DNA from: an uncultured Clostridia bacterium
GTDB taxonomy: Bacteria > Bacillota > Clostridia > Christensenellales > Borkfalkiaceae
Direction of reading: 5' to 3'
Assembly: GCA_947572415.1 (NCBI GenBank)
Contig: CANPBT010000003.1
Coordinates: 1-64,000, forward strand
Length of the DNA: 64,000 nucleotides
Part shown: one piece after another, positions 9,701 to 19,100 of the stretch
How the letters are laid out: each line of letters starts with the position of its first letter
How positions within the stretch are numbered: position 1 is the first letter of the stretch
Translations under genes and position numbers: made by a program
Notes under the pieces: generated by a model
Told to the model about the DNA's origin: nothing
Database searches by the model: none
The model's input: only the letters and a program-made list of their open reading frames with translations

Positions 9701-11498
9701 CCGCCGCGGATATAAGGCGGCGCAATTCGCCGTTCCAGTCCGCGTCGAGCTCCTTGACCTCCGAGTAGCGTATGCCGTCCTGCCCCTCGTCTGTAAGGTA
9801 AGCGTTTTCGATATAGCAGTACAGCCTGCCCAAAACGGGGTTTAATTCCTCCGCGCGTTCGGTGGAAAGCAGCGACAACTCGCTTATGCGCGGAAGCAGA
9901 GCTTTTATTGCTTCGGGCACGCCCGCGCCCTCGTCGCCCCTTTCCGCAAGCAACGATAAAACTATATCGAGCACGATTTTTACGTCCTTTTTCGTAAGCA
10001 GCTTGTTAACGCTTATCGAGGGAGGCATATCCTCCGCGCGGGCGGCGGTGTCGCTGCCCGTAAGCTTTTTAAGCTCTCGCTCGTCGGGGATAGTCTCGGA
10101 AAGATAGCCCGATTTAAAGAGAACCTTCAAAAGCTCCTTATTGTCCTCGCCTATCCCGTCCGCAAAGGACATTTCGTCGATGTTCGCCACGACGGAATTT
10201 ACGAGAGATAAGGAAAAGTTTATAAAATATGTCTTTGAATCGAAGTTTGAAACAAGGTGCTCGAACTCGGCGGCGAACGCGGGGTCGGAAATAACCTCGA
10301 TAACGCCGTCCATATCGCCGCCCCCGCCGCTTACCATAGGCGCGAGCGTATCGCCGCCGTATTTCATAAGCAGAGAAAAGGTGTCCCGCGCGAATTCGGT
10401 GTACGCGCCCAGCTCCTCTACGAAACTGATATTTTCTTCTATCCCGTTGGGCTCGTCTTTAAGCCCGCCCGAAAACACGAGGTCTGCGGCGAAAAGATAG
10501 TACGGGACGTCGTCCGAATCCTTTACGGCGTTTAAAATCTTGAATATACCCTGCGAGCCGTAGCTTTCCACAGAGCGGTAAACCGAATAGATAAAGTCGG
10601 TATTCTTATCGCCGAAAGAATAGTCTTTGAGCTTACCCTCGCCCGTGCCCGCGACTATAAACAGCGCGCCGCCCAGAAACGAAAGGGATACAAGCCCCGC
10701 CGCGAGCCCCCTTACGAGCCCTACAACCCCGCCGCCGACGGGGTGTTTGCGGTAAACGCAGTCCGACCTGTTTTCCATAACCGCCGCCGTCTTTTTGCGC
10801 CGGTACTTCCTCTCCGAATAGCACGCGTGGTAAATTAAGTAGAGTATAAATACGATAATAAGATAAACCGCGTAGAAAACAACTGCGAACACGGTTTTGA
10901 AAGCCATATCGGCGAGCGTACTTAAATACGCCGCGTTGTCGGAAAGCAGTATGCTGACGTCGCCGTCGAAAAGGTTAGTTATAAAACCTATTAAAACCTG
11001 CCGCAACGTCACGCAATCCGCGCTCACGCCGAGCTCGCCCTGAAGCGCGCCGTCGCCGCCCATAACGGCGTTTACCGCGGTTAAAACAAACCCGTCGACC
11101 GCTTCGCTCGAAACGCAGATAAAGTACGCCGTGAGGCACACCGCCGCCGCGCACGCAGAATGCGCGAACAGAACGAGGCTTTTGCGCAACCCGCGCAGAT
11201 AACCTACGAACACGGCTGTTGCCAGAATGAGCGTAAACAAAACGGTAGGCGCCCACGCAACGGCGATATCGATTATTTCCTCCACGTCCCTTTGCGCTAT
11301 GTCTACGACGACGGCAGCCGCCCACAGGGCGCCGCCTACGCACAAAAGGGCGATTATAACATTAATACATTTTTTAAACCCGCCGAAAAGCCCTATACAG
11401 AGCACGGCGAACGCGAGCATGGCAAGCGCGGAAATCTGCCAGTTGTCGAGCATGATATCCATTACGCCCGCGATAGTTTTAATATCGGGTATCTTCAA
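6774..11498 (-). CDS. Giant membrane protein, CvpA-like N-terminus and helical repeats
   Basis: About 1,574 residues, unrecognised as a whole. The first ~300 residues hold seven or so membrane segments. The piece FVGYLRGLRKSLV near residue 100 and GVVGLVRGLAAG near 255 resemble the RG-containing turn of CvpA-like proteins. The rest (~1,270 residues) has no membrane segment and is mostly helical. It repeats a loose unit in which an ISDxL-like helix is followed by a VIPA-like strand and an EL..L...L helix (for example HYTISDYLQ, VVIPARLSS, SVIIPASSK, ISATLTKNL). The start is uncertain: AAAGGAGG abuts a GTG at 11507, while a TTG at 11498 has ideal spacing, so the latter was chosen. It is the last gene of the cluster. 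Confidence 0.75.
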   Translation of the reverse strand: MKIPDIKTIAGVMDIMLDNWQISALAMLAFAVLCIGLFGGFKKCINVIIALLCVGGALWAAAVVVDIAQRDVEEIIDIAVAWAPTVLFTLILATAVFVGYLRGLRKSLVLFAHSACAAAVCLTAYFICVSSEAVDGFVLTAVNAVMGGDGALQGELGVSADCVTLRQVLIGFITNLFDGDVSILLSDNAAYLSTLADMAFKTVFAVVFYAVYLIIVFILYLIYHACYSERKYRRKKTAAVMENRSDCVYRKHPVGGGVVGLVRGLAAGLVSLSFLGGALFIVAGTGEGKLKDYSFGDKNTDFIYSVYRSVESYGSQGIFKILNAVKDSDDVPYYLFAADLVFSGGLKDEPNGIEENISFVEELGAYTEFARDTFSLLMKYGGDTLAPMVSGGGGDMDGVIEVISDPAFAAEFEHLVSNFDSKTYFINFSLSLVNSVVANIDEMSFADGIGEDNKELLKVLFKSGYLSETIPDERELKKLTGSDTAARAEDMPPSISVNKLLTKKDVKIVLDIVLSLLAERGDEGAGVPEAIKALLPRISELSLLSTERAEELNPVLGRLYCYIENAYLTDEGQDGIRYSEVKELDADWNGELRRLISAADGLFTLYGNIYDPQEPLNSVLSIFDESNENYAENISIYDGLCESVADSVLLGRALASNKITNVLREQLSAVGENIYVPDKMVYENTYGEDGSLISRGETYYLLYGLRLLGGNEELIEKLLASSEQPDIIEILDCVADAFGERDKLGNTLAVYLTESTLLRSVISDVLTEKAGGVIAVPSVSLERVNGECVNLVVKDELKEIFDALPDVIELIKPLADEGVTAADIVKLIDDKTLNSLLDGGNGIIEGTVASHLIKQCGTGGSVVIPARLSSFENWVSFGSAGELQKLLSAVRLADIDFEKLLSGGFGSDEMFDVLNGLDDGEITEILKSDVIHYTISDYLQNRDFGFGDFSVIIPASSKITLQGDVIASLVKKEELSVIFSELKNFGLDSGMTASDVVRKLVAEKQSLADSNVISASVVNFIMCNDGIRDALNLPEKYVAAGERTELERYGEANIWHGELPLLITALDEIFEISSGGQFEINSDTLSDRVNELLKSMNKPAETEAGKTKLQVCYGSEIVRNEITAELDKALDGVVKPSVLAEAKQDGYYKLSEIQALSDAADILGLDFLNLGSDELTDKVKAEIMHINEKREDFGGRSTLDVIYPSAIIRHMMTEQLDKALPESAAEKATLDKIKGADGVYSESEFSAMVTAVNTLGINSVDDIRDFGFTEFSEFSHNLGVVYSSDVLAAVLTKSVSDAIEANPVLADHPSAYRPDIKIYRQSEIECIISLLGDGDIGEYSLGAAWEMKRFILPDTSGEPSSYIISATLTKNLLANDGLTVPRSAIAAGLIRAEELALLIDAFDSLNGGASFEGWHVEGDMAVPEPGARAAVAASAVMRATLTDFMTELNGEVTVAAGNAEADKDSRGRDIAIISESQIIAIFDVIAACGEDRQLKIPSFDTVSDVAKFRGSIPLFFTCDSTRYAISAVLQAFGAFDTADAVVLAEGDGGVYLNPIILPAMTAEEAQRILERYDF

Positions 11499-11522
11499 TT
11501 TCCGCACCTCCTTTAAATAGTT

Positions 11523-14081
11523 TTAAAATTCCTTTATAAGCAGCTTTTCGCCGTCTACAGACCAGTTGTATTTCTGTCCCTGATTGAGTATTGAAGAGTT
11601 CTGCGGGCGGGTACCCTTGAAAGAAATTTCGGTACTAAGCCCTTTGAGCGCCGCGAACAATGCTTTGTCGTATACGAGCGACTGAGTAAAATACAGCCTA
11701 GCAATATCCGAACGGGTAAACAGCTTTGCGCTTACCCCCTTTATCTCGGCGAGCAGCACGTCCGTTTTCGACAGGTCGCAGTCCGAAAAGAACATGTCGG
11801 GCAGAGCCTCGCAACGCATGACGAGGGTATAAAGGCGGGAGTTATCCCTCCCCTCGCCGAGCAAATCGGAAAGCTTAGCGCTTACCGTATCCGCTTCGAG
11901 CTGAAAATAGTTCAGGTTGTCGAGTTCTCCCGCAAAGCCCTTAAAGCCCGCGCCGAGCACGGCGCATTTCAGGCGAAGGGCGGTTATCCTTTCCGCACCG
12001 TCGAAGAAATCCGCGCTTAATGAGGGCGCGCATACAGAGAGGTTTTCGGTGTATTCGTACGACCCGTTGAACTTCGAATAGCTGTCGGGCTCCGAGAGAA
12101 AGCTAACCGTCACGTTGGTGAGCGACGTGCAGCCCGAGCCTATTACGGGGTAATTGAACGAAACGACCCCGTCGGGCAGACAGAGGCGGCGAAGATTTAA
12201 AGACGAGCTTACAATCCCGCTCCTTATCGCCGTAAAGCCTTCCGCGACGGTAACGCCCGTAAGATACGGCAGCCCGTCGAAGCAGCCCTCGGGCACGTAC
12301 GCGTTGCGCCCGTAAGGGGTGAGCTCGAGCTTACGCAGCGTATCGAGCCCCGAATATGCCGACATCGTTCTGCCCGCATAGCAGGGTACGGAAAGCTCTG
12401 AAAGGCCCAGCCCCGAAAACGCGTCGGCGTGCACCCCCGTAACCGCGGCGTCGACGGTGACGGAGTTAAGCTGCGCGCAGCCGTTAAGATATGCCGCGGT
12501 AAGCGTGCCGCCGCCCGTTATGTAAACGGTACTGACGGCGGAGCCCGAAATATAATTTTTAAGAGGAGTTTCAAGCACGGGCGAGGCAAACTCGGTGACG
12601 TTGTCGAAACCGTCGAGCGCGCCCTCGCGCATTACCCCGTCCGCGATTTCGAGCGATGTCAGCGCGGGTAAGCTTGCAATCAGCCCTGCGGTGACTTCGA
12701 GGTAATTTTTATCCGCGCGGTTTGTAAGCACGGTCAGCTTTTCGACCGAGCCGATAAGCTTTGAAAATTTTTCGGGATTGAACGAGGTCGTATATCTCGG
12801 GATAGTCAGCTCGCGCGAGTTCGGCTTTAAAGACACCACCTCGCCCGAAAGCACCTCGCAGCTCGACGTGCCGTAATACCCCGTAAGCCCCGCGTCCTTG
12901 AACGCGCCGAACTCGGCGGTAAGAGATTTAAGGTCGAAATTCGCTTCCTTCACGGTTATGCCGCCGAAAAACCCTTCGGGTATGTACGTAGCCCCGAAGT
13001 TCAGCCGTTCGAGAGAAACCGAGGAGCTTATATCTGCGCCGAACAAGTCGGGCAGCGTTACGTTATCCTTTATAAACGAGCCGAACGAAAGCTCTCTTAC
13101 GCCGTTGCAGCCGCCGAGCGCGGACGGAAACAGCGTCGCCGCGGGCAAATTCACTTCTTTAAGCTTAGTACAGCCCGAAAAGCTGTTTTCCATAAGCGTA
13201 AGCTTACCCGTGGCGTTTTCGCTTTTGACGGAGGTAAGCTTTTCGCAACCCGAAAACGCCCCGCCCTCTATAACAACCGCGCCGCTCGTTTTGAATGTGA
13301 CTTCGGTTATATCCGAGCCTTTAAACGCGCCCTCCCCTATGCTTTCCACGAAGTAATCGCCGATTTTAGCGGGCACTGCAAGCTTTGCCGAGTCGCCGCC
13401 GTAGCCGATAAGGCTTACCGTATCTTCGGAAATTACGCGCACGTCGTAGCCGTCGATAGTTTGTCTTTTATCGGTGTGAATAAAGAACGCGAGCGTCGCG
13501 CCCACCCACGCCAGAACGCAGATACACACGAGGATATTGAAAACCTTGGGGAATACGGCAAAGTTTTTGCGGTAAATATCGTTTATGCCCGCGCGCTGCT
13601 TTTTCTTGGGTTTATCCGCCTTTTTTGGCGAAGCGGGCACGGGTGATTGTTTGGGTTTTTCCGCCGCGGCGCGCGCGGCGACGGCGTCGCTTGCGTATCT
13701 GTCGAACTTGTAGCTCGCGTCGGTGAATTCCCCGTCCTGCCACTTTACCCTGTCGAAAATCGCGAAAACGACCTTAACGGTAAGCGCGGCGCACCCGAAG
13801 CCAAGCGCAAGCTTTGCGTTCGGCACGAATGGCGCGTTCGGCTCGGATACGAAGCCGTCGTATAATACTATCGATTTTTCAAGCGTTTTACCGTTTTCGT
13901 CGAGCTGGTAAACCTCGAACTTAATACCGCGCAGGCGCTGGTTTACGTTGTTTGCAAACTTAAAGACGGCGAATTTGTTTTTATCCCTGTCGTCCTCGAA
14001 AAGAATATATTCTTTTAAGGTTACGGGGTCGGCGGGGTTGAACGTGTACTTTATTTTGCGTATATTGTTATACGAACTCAT
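11523..14081 (-). CDS. Membrane-anchored BspA-type leucine-rich repeat protein
   Basis: An 852-residue protein. Residues 1-~125 form a beta-rich domain (KFAVFKFANNVNQRLRGIKFEVYQL...FVPNAKLALGFGCAALTVKV). A Pro/Lys/Ala linker follows, then one membrane segment (~VFNILVCICVLAWVGATLAFF, ~175-195). The remainder is a long array of LRR_5 repeats of the BspA type (for example GEGAFKGSDITEVTF, IEGGAFSGCEKLTSV). The N-terminus should be cytoplasmic and the repeats extracellular, suited to binding host or matrix ligands. Its start overlaps the end of the upstream gene by 14 bp, so it belongs to the cluster. A GGAGGGG Shine-Dalgarno precedes the ATG. Confidence 0.85.
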   Translation of the reverse strand: MSSYNNIRKIKYTFNPADPVTLKEYILFEDDRDKNKFAVFKFANNVNQRLRGIKFEVYQLDENGKTLEKSIVLYDGFVSEPNAPFVPNAKLALGFGCAALTVKVVFAIFDRVKWQDGEFTDASYKFDRYASDAVAARAAAEKPKQSPVPASPKKADKPKKKQRAGINDIYRKNFAVFPKVFNILVCICVLAWVGATLAFFIHTDKRQTIDGYDVRVISEDTVSLIGYGGDSAKLAVPAKIGDYFVESIGEGAFKGSDITEVTFKTSGAVVIEGGAFSGCEKLTSVKSENATGKLTLMENSFSGCTKLKEVNLPAATLFPSALGGCNGVRELSFGSFIKDNVTLPDLFGADISSSVSLERLNFGATYIPEGFFGGITVKEANFDLKSLTAEFGAFKDAGLTGYYGTSSCEVLSGEVVSLKPNSRELTIPRYTTSFNPEKFSKLIGSVEKLTVLTNRADKNYLEVTAGLIASLPALTSLEIADGVMREGALDGFDNVTEFASPVLETPLKNYISGSAVSTVYITGGGTLTAAYLNGCAQLNSVTVDAAVTGVHADAFSGLGLSELSVPCYAGRTMSAYSGLDTLRKLELTPYGRNAYVPEGCFDGLPYLTGVTVAEGFTAIRSGIVSSSLNLRRLCLPDGVVSFNYPVIGSGCTSLTNVTVSFLSEPDSYSKFNGSYEYTENLSVCAPSLSADFFDGAERITALRLKCAVLGAGFKGFAGELDNLNYFQLEADTVSAKLSDLLGEGRDNSRLYTLVMRCEALPDMFFSDCDLSKTDVLLAEIKGVSAKLFTRSDIARLYFTQSLVYDKALFAALKGLSTEISFKGTRPQNSSILNQGQKYNWSVDGEKLLIKEF

Positions 14082-14781
14082 ATTCCAGCGCCCCTCCGTT
14101 AAGCTGCTTCGCGTTCTTGGCGCGCAAGCTCAATAAAGTTATAAGATAGCTTATAAGCGCGAGGATAAAGCTTGCGCCCACGGCTATGTAGTTCAAAAGG
14201 TCGTTCAGGTAAAACTTTACGTGCGACCCGCCGAAAAACTCGATTATCAGATGCCTTACGGCAAACAGCCCCGCAAACACAGTCAGACTCGTCAAAAACG
14301 CGTGCAGGCGGATTTTCGCAACCGACAGAGGACGGATTACGTTTGAATTGATTTCCAGCCCGTCGGCGGAGCATATCACGACGTTTACGTACTTGCAGCG
14401 CCTGTCAAGCGCGATTACCTTCGACGAAAAACCCGTATTAAACTCTCTTATCTGTTTAACCGCGACGACGCGTTTGCGCGCGGAATATTCCAGCACGAAA
14501 TAAGAGATATCCACGAAGTTTTTCACGTAGTTGCATACGAGAAATTTATCGTAAACAGAATCGCAATATACGTATTTTTTTATGTACTTTTTAGTTTCGC
14601 CCGAGGCGAAATAAATTTTATTCCTCGAATTCGACGTTTTGGTTTCGCGCATCAATTCGTCGGGCGTGTAATTATGGTAATACCTGTTTTTCAACAGCCT
14701 TGCAAAAAGCAACGCACCCAGCCCGAGCACGAATATAACCGCGGAAGCAAGGAATAAAATCCTCCAAACGGTAATGCTCAT
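14068..14781 (-). CDS. Three-TM membrane protein with an internal beta domain
   Basis: A 237-residue protein with one N-terminal membrane segment (~6-28) and two C-terminal ones (~165-185 and ~195-220). The middle part (YDKFLVCNYVKNFVDISYFVLEYSARKR...FSSKVIALDRRCKYVNVVI) follows the same strand pattern as the N-terminal domain of the leucine-rich protein encoded next, so the two may be paralogous interaction domains. No catalytic motif is visible and the function is unknown. It is tightly packed between neighbours (5 bp upstream gap, 14 bp downstream overlap). Confidence 0.75.
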   Translation of the reverse strand: MSITVWRILFLASAVIFVLGLGALLFARLLKNRYYHNYTPDELMRETKTSNSRNKIYFASGETKKYIKKYVYCDSVYDKFLVCNYVKNFVDISYFVLEYSARKRVVAVKQIREFNTGFSSKVIALDRRCKYVNVVICSADGLEINSNVIRPLSVAKIRLHAFLTSLTVFAGLFAVRHLIIEFFGGSHVKFYLNDLLNYIAVGASFILALISYLITLLSLRAKNAKQLNGGALEYEFV

Positions 14782-14786
14782 ATAAG

Positions 14787-16154
14787 TTATTCCCCCTTGT
14801 TGCCGTCTTCTTCCGCATTTTCGCCTTCCCCTTCGGGGAGGGTGCCGTCGCCGTCAGCGACGGCGGGTGAGGTGTCTTCCGCGGGTTCGTCGAGCCCGTC
14901 GGCTTCCTCTTCGGTTAAGGCTTCGGGCGTGGGCAGCTTCCTCTCTTCCGCCGCGCGCCGTTCCGCGTCCATAATTATTTTTTGCACGCTCGGCTCAACG
15001 GAGGTTTCGTTCGTGTCTACTGCGGGCACCCGTGCAACTTCCCCCTCGGGGCTCTCTTCGGCGCTCAGCACGTCGCTGACCGTCGGCAAAGCCTCGTCCT
15101 CGGCTTCGGCTTGCTTTTTGGCATTTTTCTTCTTTCTTCCTCCGCCCGGGTATGCTTCCGAAAGATCGGCGTCGGGCAGAAAACCGAGCGCGGCGGTTTT
15201 GCCGCCTTTATTTTCTTCGCCTATTCTGTCTAGGACCGAATAACCGTCCGCCTCGGCCTCGTCGAAAAGCGACGCGAGCGAGTTTTCGAGCGCGCCGTTG
15301 CCCACTCTGTCGCCGCGACAGCCGACAAGATTAATGCCGTGAATATTTGCATGCGCCGCCGCGGGGTCGACCGCGATATCGGTGAAAAGGTGCTGGTTTG
15401 CGCTGCGTGCCGCGAAAATGAATACAGGCGCTATCAGCGCGAGCCCGATAAGTGCTATTATAATCCACACCGCGAGCAAAATCGCCGCGAACGCTTCGCC
15501 GTTTAAAAAGTAATAAATCAGATATAAAACTCCGCCCGAAAGCGATACGTATAAAGATATTATCAAAGAAGGTATGAACACGTTTAAAAACAGCGTAAGC
15601 TTGCCGCTGCACTTCATAGTGTTGAAGCAGGAGGCAAGTATGTCGCCCACGCCCGCTTCGGGATTGTTCGCGACCATATAGGGCGCGGGGGCGAATACGA
15701 GAAAGGCGGCGAACGAATATATTACAAACGCAGCCGCGCCGGGTATCATAAAACAACCGACGAGCATATTTACCTCTTCCTGCGCGGTAAAGTCGGCAAG
15801 CGAAGCTATCGCATAGCCCGCGAGCCCTAAAAGAAAGGTCGCGACGGCGATGAGCAATACGCCCGCAAGGTACATAAGCGCCTGCACGCACGACGTTAAA
15901 ACGAGCGTCCAGACCGAATACGGCCTGCCCGAATCTTTGAACGACTGCGATAAATCGAGCCTGTTTTTAAGCCGCACGCTTTCGCCCTGCCTGACCTTGG
16001 CAAGGCTGACAAGCGGATAAAACACCACGGTTACGAGCGCGATAAGCTCGAGAAAAATCCAGAGTATCGCCTTTAAAAGCCCTCCGTTGCGATAGAGCGT
16101 TTTCGCCGAGCTTTGTACCCCTTCACGAAAATAATAATTGAAACCACGGTTCAT
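14787..16154 (-). CDS. Polytopic membrane protein with acidic disordered tail
   Basis: A 455-residue protein. The first ~265 residues carry about six membrane segments. The last ~190 residues are low-complexity and acidic, rich in Glu, Ala and Pro, with one basic patch (GGRKKKNAKKQAEAEDE), and are probably cytoplasmic and disordered. No family was recognised; the membrane part has the feel of YIP1- or DUF975-like bundles, but this is weak. A strong Shine-Dalgarno (GGAGGAACAGTT) precedes the ATG. It could anchor or scaffold the cluster's other proteins. Confidence 0.75.
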   Translation of the reverse strand: MNRGFNYYFREGVQSSAKTLYRNGGLLKAILWIFLELIALVTVVFYPLVSLAKVRQGESVRLKNRLDLSQSFKDSGRPYSVWTLVLTSCVQALMYLAGVLLIAVATFLLGLAGYAIASLADFTAQEEVNMLVGCFMIPGAAAFVIYSFAAFLVFAPAPYMVANNPEAGVGDILASCFNTMKCSGKLTLFLNVFIPSLIISLYVSLSGGVLYLIYYFLNGEAFAAILLAVWIIIALIGLALIAPVFIFAARSANQHLFTDIAVDPAAAHANIHGINLVGCRGDRVGNGALENSLASLFDEAEADGYSVLDRIGEENKGGKTAALGFLPDADLSEAYPGGGRKKKNAKKQAEAEDEALPTVSDVLSAEESPEGEVARVPAVDTNETSVEPSVQKIIMDAERRAAEERKLPTPEALTEEEADGLDEPAEDTSPAVADGDGTLPEGEGENAEEDGNKGE

Positions 16155-16183
16155 AACTGTTCCTCCGTATAAACAATATCCGT

Positions 16184-19100
16184 CTATAAATTCTCTTGTA
16201 AAATTTTGTAGTAAGCGCTTCTGTCGCGGCGCTTGACCTCTCCGCCCACGGTAATTTCAGTAAACACCGTTGCGATAATTTGCCCGTTTTCCACTTTAAG
16301 CTCGAACATATCGCCTTTTAAAAGCTCGCCCGAGAAAAAGTACTCGTCCGCGTTCAGCACGTATCCGTCGGGCAACGACGAGATATCCGTACCGAGCGTA
16401 TAACTCAAAGTTATCCCTTCGACGGTTATTACGGGGCTGTCGTCCGTAAACGTAACCGAGTACGCCCAAACGTAATTATTTCCGCTTTCGTCGAACACTT
16501 GCGCTATAATCCGGTTTTTATACTCGCCCGGCTTTTGCATGGGCTTCACGCCGACCGCGCGCACCGTAAACCCGTCGAGCAACCCGTCGCCGTCCGCAAC
16601 TACTTCGAGCATTGTATCGTCCGCTTCGAAGGTTATCGCCTCGCCCGCGTATTTAAAGAAACGGTATTCTTCGGGCACGGCCTGCCTTACGGTTACGCTG
16701 CGCTTTTCGTAGCGCAGCTTCGCCTGAAACGCGGTGGGCTTGAAACCGCTTAAAAGCTCGTTGTCCTTGTCGTAGCCGTAAATCACGTTATAATTGCCGC
16801 GCACGTCTTCGCCGCTTTCCGCGTCGGTCACAGTAAAGCCCGTAATCGTCGCCAGAACGAGCGGTTTATCGGGCGTTAAGTGGTCGCTGCAAACGATATT
16901 TCCGAGCACGTCGCCACCGATAAACCCGCCGTATAGCACGTTTGCGGAGTCTACGCGAATTTCCTGTCCGCAGAAAAGCTCGCTCTTGCCTACGGGCGCG
17001 ATTACGACCGTGAGCGGCGACACGGTAAGTTTTTTATCGAGCTCCCTATTAACGATTAACTCATAGTTGCTTTCAATAAACCCGTCCGCGCTTGTAAAGC
17101 CCGCAACGTAAACCGCGTACTCGCCCGCGTTAATCGGCAGGGCGGGATTGCCGCCGCACTCGAAGCCGTACTGCGCCGCTGCGCGCGCACCGTCCCCGTT
17201 CACGAAGCCCGTCTCATCGCCGTGATAGTCCCGGAAGCCGAAAAGACTTGCACCGGGAAGTTTTTTCGTATAGTCTATGCGCGTTTTTGCAAGCGTCGCT
17301 TCCGCGTAAATTTTACGCTTTTCTACCGTGAGCGTGCAGGATATATATCTCTCTATGGTATAATCGCCGTCCGAAAGGACGTCGGAGCTCAGCTCGACAG
17401 AAACCGTATATTCGCCGGCATAAATGATTTCGCCGAAGTCATATTCATTGCCCGAAGCGTCGGTCAAGGTATATTTCGGGGTGTACAGATTTTCGTCGCC
17501 GTTCAGAAAGCCCTCTTCGTCCGTATCCGTCGTATGCACGTGATTAAACGAAAGCAAAGCTATATCCAGCGGCTTGCCGTCGTACTCGAAGTCCCGCGCG
17601 ACCGCTGTAACGGTTACGCGCCTGCTGACTATTTCAAGCTTACCGGCAACAAAGGTTATATCGTAGTTTTCCGCAACAAGATTGCTGTTGAACGAAACTT
17701 CGACGGAATATATCCCGCGCTCAATCGGGCTTACCGCAACGCCGCCCATTCGGTAAGCATATACCGCCGCGCCCTTGTCGTCGCCGTTTATAAACCCGCT
17801 TGCACCGCCGCCGTAAACCGAAACGTAGCTCATTTTACCGTCGGGCACGGCAGCGCCGGTGTATTCCTCGATTTTGTCTTCGACTGTTACTATTATCGGT
17901 CTTTTTATTATTTCGAGCGTACCGTAAGTATATTTTGTGATTTCGTAATTGTCGGTAACGTCTTTTTCACCGTCCCATACGGTGCAGACAAACTCGTTTT
18001 TAATTTTGCCGACGTAAGTAATATCGGGCAGCCTTGCGGGCCTTAACGTATGCCCGCCTATGAGCGCGCTTTCCGCGCCGTGCGAGGTTACGTGCTCCGG
18101 TTCGGCTTTATCAAGGCTCTGCGGCTTGCCGTTGTATTCGTTTTTAAACCCGCCCGTCGTCACTGTGATTTGTCGGGGCGAAATCGTATAATCTACTCCG
18201 CCGCCGTCGATTACAAGATAATTTTTCGTAACAGGGATATTTCCGTCAATGCGGCACTTATCCGAATTGATTTTAATAGAATACGTATCCGCGTCGAGCG
18301 GTGCGGTCACCTCTGCGCCCGCGCCGTTGTAATAATCCACGCCGACTGTAAGCGTTTCGCCGTACGCCGTGCCCGAACAGGTAAACGAATTTGAGGGGAA
18401 GCCGTAATATTCTCCGTTGTATTCCCTGCCCGCCTGCACCGAAAGCGCAACCGTGATTTCAAGCTTTTTAATCTCGAAATAGCTTTCAGTCTGCGTTACT
18501 TCGTAGTTTGTTATCTTTCCTCTTCCGCCGACTATTTTCAGTCCGTCGCAAACGACTTCATATACGCCCGCGTCCTTAGGTTCTACGCGCCCTCCCGAAG
18601 CGTGGTACGCGACGCTCGCTATTTCGAGCTTTTCGCCATCGGCAAGGCCGATTGTATCGGGATTAGCGTACTTGTCGAGCCCGACCTCGTACGGCGCATA
18701 CGGAGTGCCGTACACAGTATCGGGCGTAGGGTTAAGCTCAACATTAATTATACGCGGCGTAATTTTAAGTCTGCCGTAATTATAATCGATTTTGTAGTTG
18801 CCCGTAACATTCCTTTCGCCATCGTATACTTCGAACAAATAATGATTTTCGATATCGCCGACGTCGGTTATACTTACTTCTACCGTAACGGCTTTTAACG
18901 TATGCTCTTTGACGAGGTCGTTCGCCTCCGCTACGGGTTTGGTAAGCGGTTTGCCGTCGTAAACTCTTTCCGCCGTAGCCGTTGTTATTGTTATCGGTCG
19001 CGGCGTGATTTTTAAATCGCCGTAATTATAACCCGTTATTTCATAGTTGTGCGAAGCGTCGGTACCGTCGCCCCGCGCCACCGTGCATTCGAGCACGTTT

